Shown here piece by piece: positions 1-5,239 of a stretch of 9,240 bases of DNA. The stretch is from an uncultured Planctomycetaceae bacterium. Its GTDB lineage: Bacteria > Planctomycetota > Planctomycetia > Pirellulales > Pirellulaceae. The number at the start of each line of letters is the position of its first letter. Position 1 is the first letter of the stretch. The stretch lies in NCBI GenBank assembly GCA_937967755.1, contig CALBTA010000480.1, positions 1 to 9,240 on the forward strand, given 5' to 3'. Position numbers and translations under genes: made by a program. The notes beneath the pieces are model-generated. The model was given only the letters and a program-made list of their open reading frames with translations. It had not been told where the DNA came from and made no database searches.

Positions 1-1192
1 TCTTTTCCGCCTCGGGCAGTGCCGCCATCTCGGCAACCACCGTTCCTTGCGAAGCGGCGTCAATTTCGTCGAACTTCATCCCGTCGAATTCTTCTTTGCC
101 GAGCCGCTTCAGCAGAATGTCTTTCGTGCCGCCGAACGTCGGACTCGATTGAAACTCTTCGGCATTGGTCGATAGGAACGCGTCGTCGGCCGTGCCGTGG
201 AATGCTTGAGCGGCCGCGATCACCACACAGGTTGTAACGATGATGTAGGGGATCGCCATGCCGGTCGACAGATCGAACCGGGCCAGCCCACGGAACGGCT
301 TGTCCCAACCGCGGTGCAGCAGCGTGTAGGGCATCAGGAAGGTCATATTGATTCCCACGGCGGTCGCCGCGGCACCGATCATCCGGATCCGCTGTTGGGC
401 GACTACTTCGGTGGTCCAGAACGCCTGCGGCCCTGCGGGCATGCCCGCGATGAGATCTTTGACCGCGCCCGATGGCCCGTTCCACTGGCTCAGATCGGGA
501 ATGAAGCCCATGAAAATTTGCCCCCAATTCAAACTGCCGCTCATTGCCAACAGGGCGACCACTCCGAAGAAGCAAATCACCACCATGCCGACGAGAGCCT
601 TGAGCAGCCAATCAAACATCTTGGCCGCCAGCCCGCGACGGGCGTTCATGATGACGACGATGCTGACCAGAACGAGAATCACGGCCGAGACGAGCAGCGG
701 CCCCACAGGCAACATGAATGGTTCTTCGCCGCCGCCCAGCGCCATCGGCTTGGGCAGATATTTCTCCTCCATGCCGGGAATCAAATTGCCATCGAGCGCT
801 CCGTAACACAGCGAAAACTGCGGCATGCACCAAATCATGTTCGCCAGGCTCGTCGCGATCAGCCAGCCCCAACCCAGCGCGGGGTTGATGTGGTTGTTGA
901 TCGCCTGGAATGGTCGTTCGTTCGTCGATAGCGTGACGTAGCTAATTGCACTGAGCATGATCACGCCCATCACGATGGCGACCAGTTGCAGCCACAACAT
1001 GCTGACGCCGCCCAATGCGCCTAAGAACAACGCACCCGCCAGCGACCCGCCGCCCAACGTGATGGCGCTTTGCAACCACCCGGGGCCGCTCAGGCGGACG
1101 AACGTCAGCAGCGTCGCGCCGGTCCCCTTCTGCTGCGCGTCTTCCAGCATCTGGCGTTCGTTCTTGACAACATCGCTGGTTTCTTTCGACAT
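1..1192 (-). CDS. NRAMP-superfamily membrane transporter lacking the metal-binding signature, 3' end outside window
   Basis: The reading frame is open from an ATG at 1192 to the window edge, giving 397 visible residues that begin MSKETSDVVK. It is an inner-membrane protein. Hydrophobic segments lie at roughly residues 38-60, 63-88, 107-131, 161-182, 195-217, 272-293 and 310-331, with a soluble stretch from about 332. The first segment starts with GPGWLQSA, like NRAMP helix 1 (GPxxLxS). Residues 287-295 read MPYTLLHRG where NRAMP helix 6 has MPHNLxLHS. On that basis I place it in the NRAMP/LeuT-fold superfamily. The helix-1 DPGN motif is GGGS here (47-50) and the helix-6 His is Tyr289, so the usual divalent-metal site is absent and the substrate is unknown. 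A weak AGG lies 6 nt before the ATG; the frame stays open upstream, but MSKETSD is the natural start. Its minus orientation points away from the other genes. The fold assignment is fairly sure; the transport role is inference. Confidence 0.8.
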   Translation of the reverse strand, partial: MSKETSDVVKNERQMLEDAQQKGTGATLLTFVRLSGPGWLQSAITLGGGSLAGALFLGALGGVSMLWLQLVAIVMGVIMLSAISYVTLSTNERPFQAINNHINPALGWGWLIATSLANMIWCMPQFSLCYGALDGNLIPGMEEKYLPKPMALGGGEEPFMLPVGPLLVSAVILVLVSIVVIMNARRGLAAKMFDWLLKALVGMVVICFFGVVALLAMSGSLNWGQIFMGFIPDLSQWNGPSGAVKDLIAGMPAGPQAFWTTEVVAQQRIRMIGAAATAVGINMTFLMPYTLLHRGWDKPFRGLARFDLSTGMAIPYIIVTTCVVIAAAQAFHGTADDAFLSTNAEEFQSSPTFGGTKDILLKRLGKEEFDGMKFDEIDAASQGTVVAEMAALPEAEK

Positions 1193-1460
1193 GCGCGGCC
1201 TATCACTACTTGGGGTTTCAGTCAATTCCAAGCGGTTAATCGTAACCTCTGAGCAAGGCAAAAAAAACTGGCCGTTCGGTTTGAGCCCGTCAATTTTCGA
1301 GAGCAACCGCCGAGGATCTCCGCGCTAATGTTTCACCTGCTTGCCGCGGCCATCGTTGTTCTCAGGCGCTTCGTGCTGAAGGGTCTTTGGAACGGAGGAA
1401 ATGACTTTGTCTCCGGATCCCACTCTCGTTGGGAAACGATATGGTGAGGGCGAACATCGA
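1193..1460. other. Intergenic stretch upstream of the transporter; no supported gene
   Basis: This stretch holds the 5' flank of the minus-strand transporter gene. I found no convincing promoter: the best minus-strand TTGAC-like boxes lack a matching -10. Two short open frames were considered and not called. One is a 39-codon plus-strand ORF at 1328-1447. The other is a start-less minus-strand frame ending at 1325-1327 whose last residues read DGRGKQVKH. The second could be the eroded tail of a lost gene, but I do not recognise it. Confidence 0.4.
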
Positions 1461-1488
1461 TAACGAAAACAATTTACATTGTTCGTTA
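1461..1488 (-). terminator. Hairpin at the stop of the broken small gene; possible terminator
   Basis: On the plus strand the left arm is 1461-1473, the loop 1474-1477 (TTAC) and the right arm 1478-1488. Eleven base pairs form, with two extra A's bulged in the left arm. The right arm contains the TAA stop of the minus-strand pseudogene, so the RNA hairpin would form exactly at its end. The stem is AT-rich and the only U run (four) lies inside the stem, so this is not a textbook intrinsic terminator. Confidence 0.4.
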
Positions 1489-1743
1489 GCTAAACCGCTC
1501 TAGCAGCCTCTCCGCCCGGTCCAATGCCTTCTCTTTGGCCGGAAGAAATACGTTGCGGACCCAGTCTTTGTGGGGCGGCAGTTCCTTGCCATCTTTCACC
1601 TTTCCTTAGAACACAGGGCGAAACCCGCTCCAGTTTGCGTGCTGGCCGGATTGCAGATATTCCTCGGCTTTGACAATGGCCTCCTCTAGCAACCGGATAC
1701 GTCGGAGGATCGCCGTCCGCTTAAGTTCGTTGGTACGCGGCAT
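1486..1743 (-). pseudogene. Small helical/charged protein gene interrupted by one in-frame TAA
   Basis: From the ATG at 1743 the frame encodes 45 residues (starting MPRTNELKR and ending GFRPVF), then TAA at 1606-1608. The same frame continues for 39 more codons to a second TAA at 1486-1488. The downstream part (GKVKDGKELPPHKDW through RAERLLERFS) looks like real protein: Trp, Lys/Glu-rich helices and a clean end. Together they would make an 84-residue protein with an N-terminal Arg/Glu-rich helix, a central WSGFRP segment and a C-terminal amphipathic helix. A TAG four codons upstream of the ATG fixes the start, and AGAGG lies only 3 nt before it. I do not recognise the family with confidence. 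The simplest reading is a short conserved gene recently inactivated by one substitution. A true 45-residue product, stop readthrough or a sequencing error are alternatives. Confidence 0.6.
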
Positions 1744-1842
1744 GAGCCTCTGCTATTACCTGGAAGGAAGGAGTTTGGGAATGGGAAGGGACCATTTTCT
1801 CAATCGCTGGTTCGGCCAACCGTTGTGCCGAAGGGGATTGAC

Positions 1843-1856
1843 CACCACCGGTGGTG
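1843..1856. repeat. 14-bp perfect palindrome (CACCACC/GGTGGTG)
   Basis: The two 7-base arms are exact reverse complements with no spacer, and an A run follows on the plus strand. Neither strand has the U run after the stem that an intrinsic terminator would need, so a protein-binding site is as likely as anything. It lies about 45 bp upstream of the predicted promoter at 1902. Confidence 0.35.
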
Positions 1857-1901
1857 AAAAAAGAAATCTGAAGATTCCGGCAAGAAAAGTGTACCACTGG
1901 C

Positions 1902-1929
1902 TTGACATGGGTTGGGAATTTGGTATACT
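1902..1929 (+). promoter_or_regulatory. Strong sigma70-like promoter
   Basis: A perfect TTGACA (1902-1907) is followed by a 16-bp spacer and TATACT (1924-1929), which is 5 of 6 to TATAAT. The surrounding 1920-1950 is markedly AT-rich within GC-rich DNA. Transcription would start near 1936 on the plus strand. No recognisable gene follows. The first ATG frame (1960-2127, 55 codons, starting MRRVRTGRS) runs through a repeat element and I do not trust it. The promoter may serve an undetected small RNA, a degraded gene or the downstream sulfatase region. Confidence 0.55.
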
Positions 1930-1948
1930 ATACTTATGTATAAGTATA
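1929..1948. promoter_or_regulatory. Operator-like 9-bp inverted repeat overlapping the promoter
   Basis: TATACTTAT (1929-1937) and ATAAGTATA (1940-1948) are exact reverse complements separated by GT. The dyad begins at the last base of the -10 box and covers the predicted start site, a typical place for a dimeric repressor to bind. The regulator is not evident in the window. The sequence is AT-rich enough that a chance dyad cannot be excluded, but nine perfect pairs placed exactly here is suggestive. Confidence 0.45.
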
Positions 1949-1968
1949 GAGATGCAGAGATGCGGCGT

Positions 1969-1999
1969 GTACGAACTGGGAGGTCCGTGCTACGCCGCC
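1969..1999 (-). repeat. GTAG-hairpin repeat, family A, diverged copy
   Basis: This 31-bp stretch matches 2640-2670 at 27 of 31 positions. Read on the minus strand it starts with GTAG (1993-1990), then one base, then an arm ACGGACCT, a two-base loop and a degenerate second arm. A GTAG tetranucleotide followed by a short hairpin is the known layout of bacterial REP elements moved by RAYT (TnpA-REP) transposases. Membership in such a family is inference here. Confidence 0.5.
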
Positions 2000-2281
2000 T
2001 GATGAGCGCGGACGCATTCGTTGTGCTGCATGATGCGGGATCACCGATTATGGTTGGCCAGCGAAGAAACCGACCTAGATGGGATTCAGCACCACCCATG
2101 ATTTTGCGGGACTTTGGTGAATGTTGAAGGTCACGGTGGGGCGGGTGCCGTCGCGTAAGTGTTTGTCAGTTCAGTGGTTACGGGAAAAACGGGCGAGACG
2201 AATTCAGGGCCAACATTCACCACCGGCACCACGTGATCGACGAAAGTGGTGAATGCGATGGTGAAATGGAGTTTCCGCCAG
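2000..2281. other. Intergenic stretch with one 10-bp inverted repeat; no supported gene
   Basis: No intact gene could be supported. CATTCACCAC (2214-2223) and GTGGTGAATG (2246-2255) form a perfect 10-bp inverted repeat around a 22-bp loop that itself contains CACGTG. Short frames on both strands are open here, including a basic 43-codon frame at 2121-2252. None has a good ribosome binding site or a recognisable motif, and the region may be decayed coding sequence. Confidence 0.35.
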
Positions 2282-2327
2282 GTAGTCACAAGCTGCCAAC
2301 TTGTTGACTGATGCGGATCGATTGTGT
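2282..2327 (+). repeat. 46-bp direct repeat, copy 1 (GTAG-hairpin, family B)
   Basis: All 46 bases are identical to 2521-2566. The unit starts with GTAG and then forms a hairpin: TCACAAG, a 7-base loop CTGCCAA, and CTTGTTGA, pairing over seven positions with one bulged T. A tail runs to GATTGTGT. The flanks beyond the 46 bases differ at both ends, so these look like two inserted or duplicated copies rather than one larger duplication. The GTAG-plus-hairpin layout is REP-like. Confidence 0.7.
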
Positions 2328-2520
2328 TCGCTGCGGTGAAGCGAGCCGCAAAGCTGACAATTAAAGCGGCGCGGTTCAGCGGGCAACTTGCCGCTACGGG
2401 GGTCTTTCAACGCGCGCGTTGCACAAAGCCGTGCAACGCGCACCACTTTTGGGGCCCCCTGAGGGCCAGGGAAGTGTTGCACATAAGACGTTTATGCGCA
2501 GCGCGCGTGTTGAAAAACTC
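2328..2520. other. 193-bp hairpin-rich segment between the 46-bp repeats; structured RNA or mobile-element candidate
   Basis: The most structured part is 2405-2515. Its ends, TTTCAACGCGCGCG (2405-2418) and CGCGCGTGTTGAAA (2502-2515), pair at 13 of 14 positions. Inside lie an 11-bp perfect stem (2414-2424 with 2431-2441, loop AAAGCC), an 8-bp GC palindrome (2451-2458), and a stem of 8 of 9 pairs (2478-2486 with 2492-2500). The first inner stem shares bases with the outer arm, so two alternative folds compete. Smaller stems occur upstream, for example TCGCT with AGCGA near 2328-2345. No convincing coding frame crosses it. It could be a small structured RNA, a fold-back mobile element, or DNA captured between repeats. 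Confidence 0.45.
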
Positions 2521-2566
2521 GTAGTCACAAGCTGCCAACTTGTTGACTGATGCGGATCGATTGTGT
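2521..2566 (+). repeat. 46-bp direct repeat, copy 2 (GTAG-hairpin, family B)
   Basis: This is an exact copy of 2282-2327 in the same orientation, 193 bp downstream. It carries the same GTAG start, bulged hairpin and tail. Perfect identity between non-coding copies points to recent spread or ongoing recombination. Recombination between the copies would delete the intervening segment. Confidence 0.7.
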
Positions 2567-2639
2567 CGCCGGCGTATGGAATCGAAGAGGCGTGGGCGAT
2601 ACGATGGGTTTTCTGCCTTGGTAGATAAGCGTTCGGTAT

Positions 2640-2670
2640 GTACGGACCTGGAGGTCCGTTCTACGCCGCC
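2640..2670 (-). repeat. GTAG-hairpin repeat, family A, intact copy
   Basis: ACGGACCT (2642-2649) and AGGTCCGT (2652-2659) are perfect 8-bp arms around GG. On the minus strand GTAG (2664-2661) precedes the hairpin by one base. It matches 1969-1999 at 27 of 31 positions, and the shared part extends to the CGCCGCC tail, so both copies belong to one element. It lies about 45 bp before the sulfatase start and could affect that transcript's 5' end. Confidence 0.6.
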
Positions 2671-2713
2671 GCATTAACGGAAACAAAATCTTTGAATGGT
2701 TGAGGAACTTCTA

Positions 2714-4117
2714 ATGGTGCTAAAACTTTCAACGTCCCCGTGCTGGGTAGCAGGACTTGTGCTGGTTTGCGGATTGCTGCATGCGCCGGAAGCCTGTGCC
2801 GAGCGGCCGCCGAACGTCGTCGTGATCTTCTGCGACGACTTGGGTTATGGAGATTTGGGCTGCTTCGGGCATCCGACGTTGCGGACGCCGGAATTGGATG
2901 CCATGGCCGCCGGCGGGATGAAATTCACGCAGTTCTATTCCGCCGCGCCCGTCTGCACGCCGAGCCGAGCGGCCCTGCTGACCGGACGCCTGCCACAGCG
3001 CAACGGCATGTGCAGCGACCGGCGGCGAGTGCTCTTTCCGGATTCAAAAAGCGGGTTGCCCGCGAGCGAGATTACGTTGGCCGAAATTCTGAAAGAACAG
3101 GGGTACGCGACCGCCTGCGTCGGCAAGTGGCATCTGGGTCACTTGAAGCCGCATCTGCCGACCAGCAATGGGTTCGATAGTTACTTCGGCATTCCTTACA
3201 GCAACGACATGGACCGGGTCGGCGGCAAGGGGCCAAAGGGTCGCGAGGCATTTTGGAAACCGAAGATCGAGTATTGGAACGTGCCGATCTTACGCGACGA
3301 CAAGGTGATCGAGCGGCCCGCCGACCAAACGACGATTGCCCGGCGGTATACCGAAGAGTCGATCAAGTTCATCAATGCGAACAAGGGCCGGCCGTTTTTC
3401 CTTTACTTCGCCCACAGCTTTCCGCACGTGCCGCTGTTCGCTTCGCCGAAGTTTGACGGCAAAAGCCCGCGCGGGTTGTACGGCGACGTGGTGGAAGAGA
3501 TTGACTGGAGCGTCGGGCAGGTGCTGCAAGCCCTCCGCGATGCCGAGGTTGACGAGCATACGTTGGTGATCTTCACCAGCGACAACGGGCCTTGGCTGCC
3601 GTTCAACGATCACGGCGGCAGCGCTGGCTTGCTTCGCGAAGGCAAAGGGAGCACTTGGGAAGGGGGCATGCGCGAGCCGACGATTGCCTGGTGGCCCGGC
3701 ACGATCAAAGCTGGGCAAACGAGCACGCAGATCGCCAGCACGATGGATATTTTCGCCACCGCCTGTGCGTTGGCCGGGGCGAAACTTCCTGACGACCGTG
3801 CAATGGATTCGCACGACCTAACGCCGGTACTCAAGGGGACGGGCCAGGCCGATCGGGATACATATTTCTACTACCGCGGATACAAGCTGATGGCCGTTCG
3901 CAAGGGTCCGTTCAAAGCCCACTTTATGACGCAGAAAGGCTACGGGCAGCGCGAGCCCGAAGTGCATGACCCGCCGCTGCTGTTCAACTTGGAAGTCGAC
4001 CCTGGTGAGCAGTGGGATGTGGCGAAGGAACACCCCGACGTAATCGCCGGCATCCTCAAAGCGACGGAGCAGCACAAAGCAAACATGAAGTTCGCCCCCA
4101 GCGAATTGGAAAAGTAA
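2714..4117 (+). CDS. Exported formylglycine-dependent sulfatase (arylsulfatase type, S1 family)
   Basis: Hydrolyses sulfate esters, most likely on sulfated glycans outside the cytoplasm. I chose the ATG at 2714, giving 467 residues. GAGG (2702-2705) lies 8 nt upstream, and a signal peptide then follows directly (hydrophobic core about residues 10-24, AXA-type cleavage after ACA near residue 29). An in-frame ATG at 2696 would add six residues but has no ribosome binding site. Family residues are all present: metal-binding Asp-Asp at 41-42, CTPSR at 81-85 with Cys81 as the formylglycine precursor, GKWHLG at 137-142, the HSFPH histidines at 234 and 238, and SDNGP with Asp290/Asn291. The EGKGSTWEGG loop (309-318) supplies the late active-site Lys. 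Length is normal for the family. Activation needs a formylglycine-generating enzyme encoded elsewhere. The specific substrate cannot be read from the sequence. Confidence 0.93.
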   Translation: MVLKLSTSPCWVAGLVLVCGLLHAPEACAERPPNVVVIFCDDLGYGDLGCFGHPTLRTPELDAMAAGGMKFTQFYSAAPVCTPSRAALLTGRLPQRNGMCSDRRRVLFPDSKSGLPASEITLAEILKEQGYATACVGKWHLGHLKPHLPTSNGFDSYFGIPYSNDMDRVGGKGPKGREAFWKPKIEYWNVPILRDDKVIERPADQTTIARRYTEESIKFINANKGRPFFLYFAHSFPHVPLFASPKFDGKSPRGLYGDVVEEIDWSVGQVLQALRDAEVDEHTLVIFTSDNGPWLPFNDHGGSAGLLREGKGSTWEGGMREPTIAWWPGTIKAGQTSTQIASTMDIFATACALAGAKLPDDRAMDSHDLTPVLKGTGQADRDTYFYYRGYKLMAVRKGPFKAHFMTQKGYGQREPEVHDPPLLFNLEVDPGEQWDVAKEHPDVIAGILKATEQHKANMKFAPSELEK

Positions 4118-4129
4118 ACTACGCGCGCA

Positions 4130-4152
4130 GTAGGACGGGTTTGTAACCCGTC
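4130..4152 (+). repeat. GTAG-hairpin repeat, family C
   Basis: GTAG (4130-4133) is followed at once by GACGGGTT (4134-4141), a TGT loop and AACCCGTC (4145-4152), a perfect 8-bp hairpin. It lies 13 bp after the sulfatase stop, in the gap before the amidohydrolase. No U run follows, so it is not a standard intrinsic terminator, though the stem could still slow polymerase or protect the upstream mRNA end. Its sequence is unlike families A and B while its layout is the same. Confidence 0.6.
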
Positions 4153-4182
4153 GGTGAAGTTCGACGAACCTTAGTGGAACTC

Positions 4183-4187
4183 GGAGG
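4183..4187 (+). promoter_or_regulatory. Ribosome binding site that fixes a TTG start
   Basis: A GGAGG lies 5 nt before the TTG at 4193. The combination decides the start: translation from TTG yields MKVAAVQIDI, the normal beta-strand opening of nitrilase-superfamily proteins, whereas any later ATG would cut into the conserved fold. Confidence 0.75.
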
Positions 4188-4192
4188 AACGA

Positions 4193-5056
4193 TTGAAGGT
4201 TGCTGCAGTACAGATCGACATATCGCTGCGTCAGGTGGAGACCAATTTGGCCCAGATCGAACGGCGGTTGACAGAAGCCGCCAGCGACGGGGCTGAACTG
4301 GTTGTTTTCCCCGAGTGCGCGGTGACCGGCTACTGCTTCAATCACCTGAACGAGGCGCTGGCCTATACCGATACCATTCCCGGGGCAACTACGGATCGAT
4401 TGGTTGATGCGTGCGCCGACGCGAACACGTTTGCGGTCGTCGGCATGTTGGAGCGCGATGGCTATGCGTCGTACAACGCGTGCGTGCTGGTCGGGCCGCA
4501 AGGGCTGATCGGCAAGTACCGTAAGATTCACTTGCCGCATTTGGGTGTGGACAATCACGTCGCCCCAGGCGATGCGCGGTGGCAAGTGTACGACGCCGGC
4601 GGTGCGCGGGTCGGCATGCACATCTGCTACGACTCGGCGTTTCCCGAATCGGCCCGCAGCATGGCTCTGGACGGCGCAGAAGTTTTGGCGCTGCCGACGA
4701 ACTTCCCGCCCGGGGCTGAGTGCCTATGCGAACATGTGCTGCCTGCCCGCGCGATGGAGAACGGGGTTTACTTGATTGCGGCCAATCGCGTGGGAACGGA
4801 ACGCGGATTCACTTTCCTCGGCGGCAGCAAAATTTGCGGGCCGGACGGAGAGATCATCGCGACCGCTTCGCCTGACGAGGAAGAAATCATCTATGCCGAT
4901 ATCGACCTGGAGCGCGCCCGCGACAAACGGCGCGTGCGGGTTCCCGGTAAGCACGAGATCAACCGGTTTGCTGATCGCCGGCCGGAGATGTACACACGTA
5001 TCACCGCCGCGACGGAGCGCCAGTTACGGCTGAACTTTGACGACTATGACGGTTAA
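4193..5056 (+). CDS. Carbon-nitrogen hydrolase (nitrilase superfamily amidase)
   Basis: A cytoplasmic hydrolase of non-peptide C-N bonds, 287 residues, a normal length for a single-domain member. The Glu-Lys-Cys triad is visible: Glu41 in VVFPECAVTGY, Lys111 in GKYRKIHLPH, and Cys145 in GMHICYDSAFPE. The later stretch HVLPARAMENGVYLIAANRVG (about 181-201) and the GGSKICGPDGE turn (210-220) also match the family. The CYDxxFPE context resembles omega-amidase and N-carbamoyl-type members more than true nitrile hydrolases, but the substrate cannot be assigned. The gene starts with TTG behind a strong GGAGG. It lies 75 bp after the sulfatase on the same strand, so shared transcription is possible, interrupted only by a GTAG-hairpin repeat. 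No functional link to the sulfatase is evident. The C terminus (NFDDYDG) is acidic and unremarkable. Confidence 0.9.
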   Translation: MKVAAVQIDISLRQVETNLAQIERRLTEAASDGAELVVFPECAVTGYCFNHLNEALAYTDTIPGATTDRLVDACADANTFAVVGMLERDGYASYNACVLVGPQGLIGKYRKIHLPHLGVDNHVAPGDARWQVYDAGGARVGMHICYDSAFPESARSMALDGAEVLALPTNFPPGAECLCEHVLPARAMENGVYLIAANRVGTERGFTFLGGSKICGPDGEIIATASPDEEEIIYADIDLERARDKRRVRVPGKHEINRFADRRPEMYTRITAATERQLRLNFDDYDG

Positions 5057-5110
5057 CCGCAAGCGGGATACAAGGGGCTAGCACGACCCGCGGCATGCGC
5101 AGCCAAAACG

Positions 5111-5139
5111 TTGACGATGCCGCCGGCCGGTGTTCTAAT
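5111..5139 (+). promoter_or_regulatory. Predicted sigma70-like promoter of the polysaccharide genes
   Basis: TTGACG (5111-5116, 5 of 6) is followed by a 17-bp spacer and TCTAAT (5134-5139, 5 of 6). Transcription would start near 5146, leaving a leader of about 94 nt before the ATG at 5240. It is the only good match in the 183-bp gap between the amidohydrolase and the WecA-type gene. The spacer is GC-rich and includes a GGCCGG palindrome. Confidence 0.5.
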
Positions 5140-5148
5140 GAAGTTGGG

Positions 5149-5232
5149 GTTGGGTGGGGGTGAACGCCCCAGCCCAACGCAGGTCGGCCCATTACTCATC
5201 GAAGTTGTTGTAGACGTAAGAAGAGGCCGACC
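5149..5232 (+). promoter_or_regulatory. Leader with two tandem stem-loops upstream of the WecA-type gene
   Basis: The first stem-loop pairs GTTGGG (5149-5154) with CCCAAC (5173-5178), and inside it GGGG (5156-5159) with CCCC (5167-5170). The second pairs GGTCGGCC (5182-5189) with GGCCGACC (5225-5232), a perfect 8-bp stem around a 35-nt loop. The only purine-rich ribosome-binding candidate (AAGAAGAGG, 5218-5226) straddles the loop and the downstream arm, so folding could hide it. Together the two fill almost the whole predicted untranslated leader. I recognise no known riboswitch class. Confidence 0.4.
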
Positions 5233-5239
5233 GGTTTAG

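Noticed and set aside
197..931. 244-codon plus-strand frame opposite the transporter
   Set aside because: Its composition is His-, Gln- and Asp-rich with no motif, while the minus strand encodes membrane helices with NRAMP-like motifs.
1328..1447. 39-codon ORF starting MFHLLAAAIVVL, resembling a small hydrophobic peptide
   Set aside because: The nearest GAGG is 14 nt upstream, and the minus strand of the same stretch reads just as plausibly. There is no independent support.
1960..2127. 55-codon ORF after the promoter at 1902, starting MRRVRTGRS
   Set aside because: It runs through a family A repeat, has no good ribosome binding site, and shows no recognisable motif. An overlapping minus-strand frame at 1800-2099 is equally open.
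2121..2252. 43-codon basic ORF starting MLKVTVGRV
   Set aside because: No Shine-Dalgarno sequence, composition dominated by Arg and Lys, and a length expected by chance.
2405..2515. Integron attC site (TTTCAAC at one end and GTTGAAA at the other, 111 bp with internal pairing)
   Set aside because: The ends miss the RYYYAAC/GTTRRRY consensus at the first and last base. The internal L sites are not evident, and there is no integron integrase or cassette gene in view.
2282..2566. CRISPR array suggested by two identical repeats
   Set aside because: There are only two units, separated by 193 bp, with no regular spacers and no cas genes nearby.
2696..2713. ATG at 2696 as the sulfatase start
   Set aside because: It has no ribosome binding site, while GAGG is well placed for the ATG at 2714, which directly begins a signal peptide.
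3290..4621. Long minus-strand open frames opposite the sulfatase and amidohydrolase (3290-3814 and 3818-4621)
   Set aside because: They are shadows of GC-rich coding on the plus strand. The second crosses from one real gene into the next, and neither shows family motifs.
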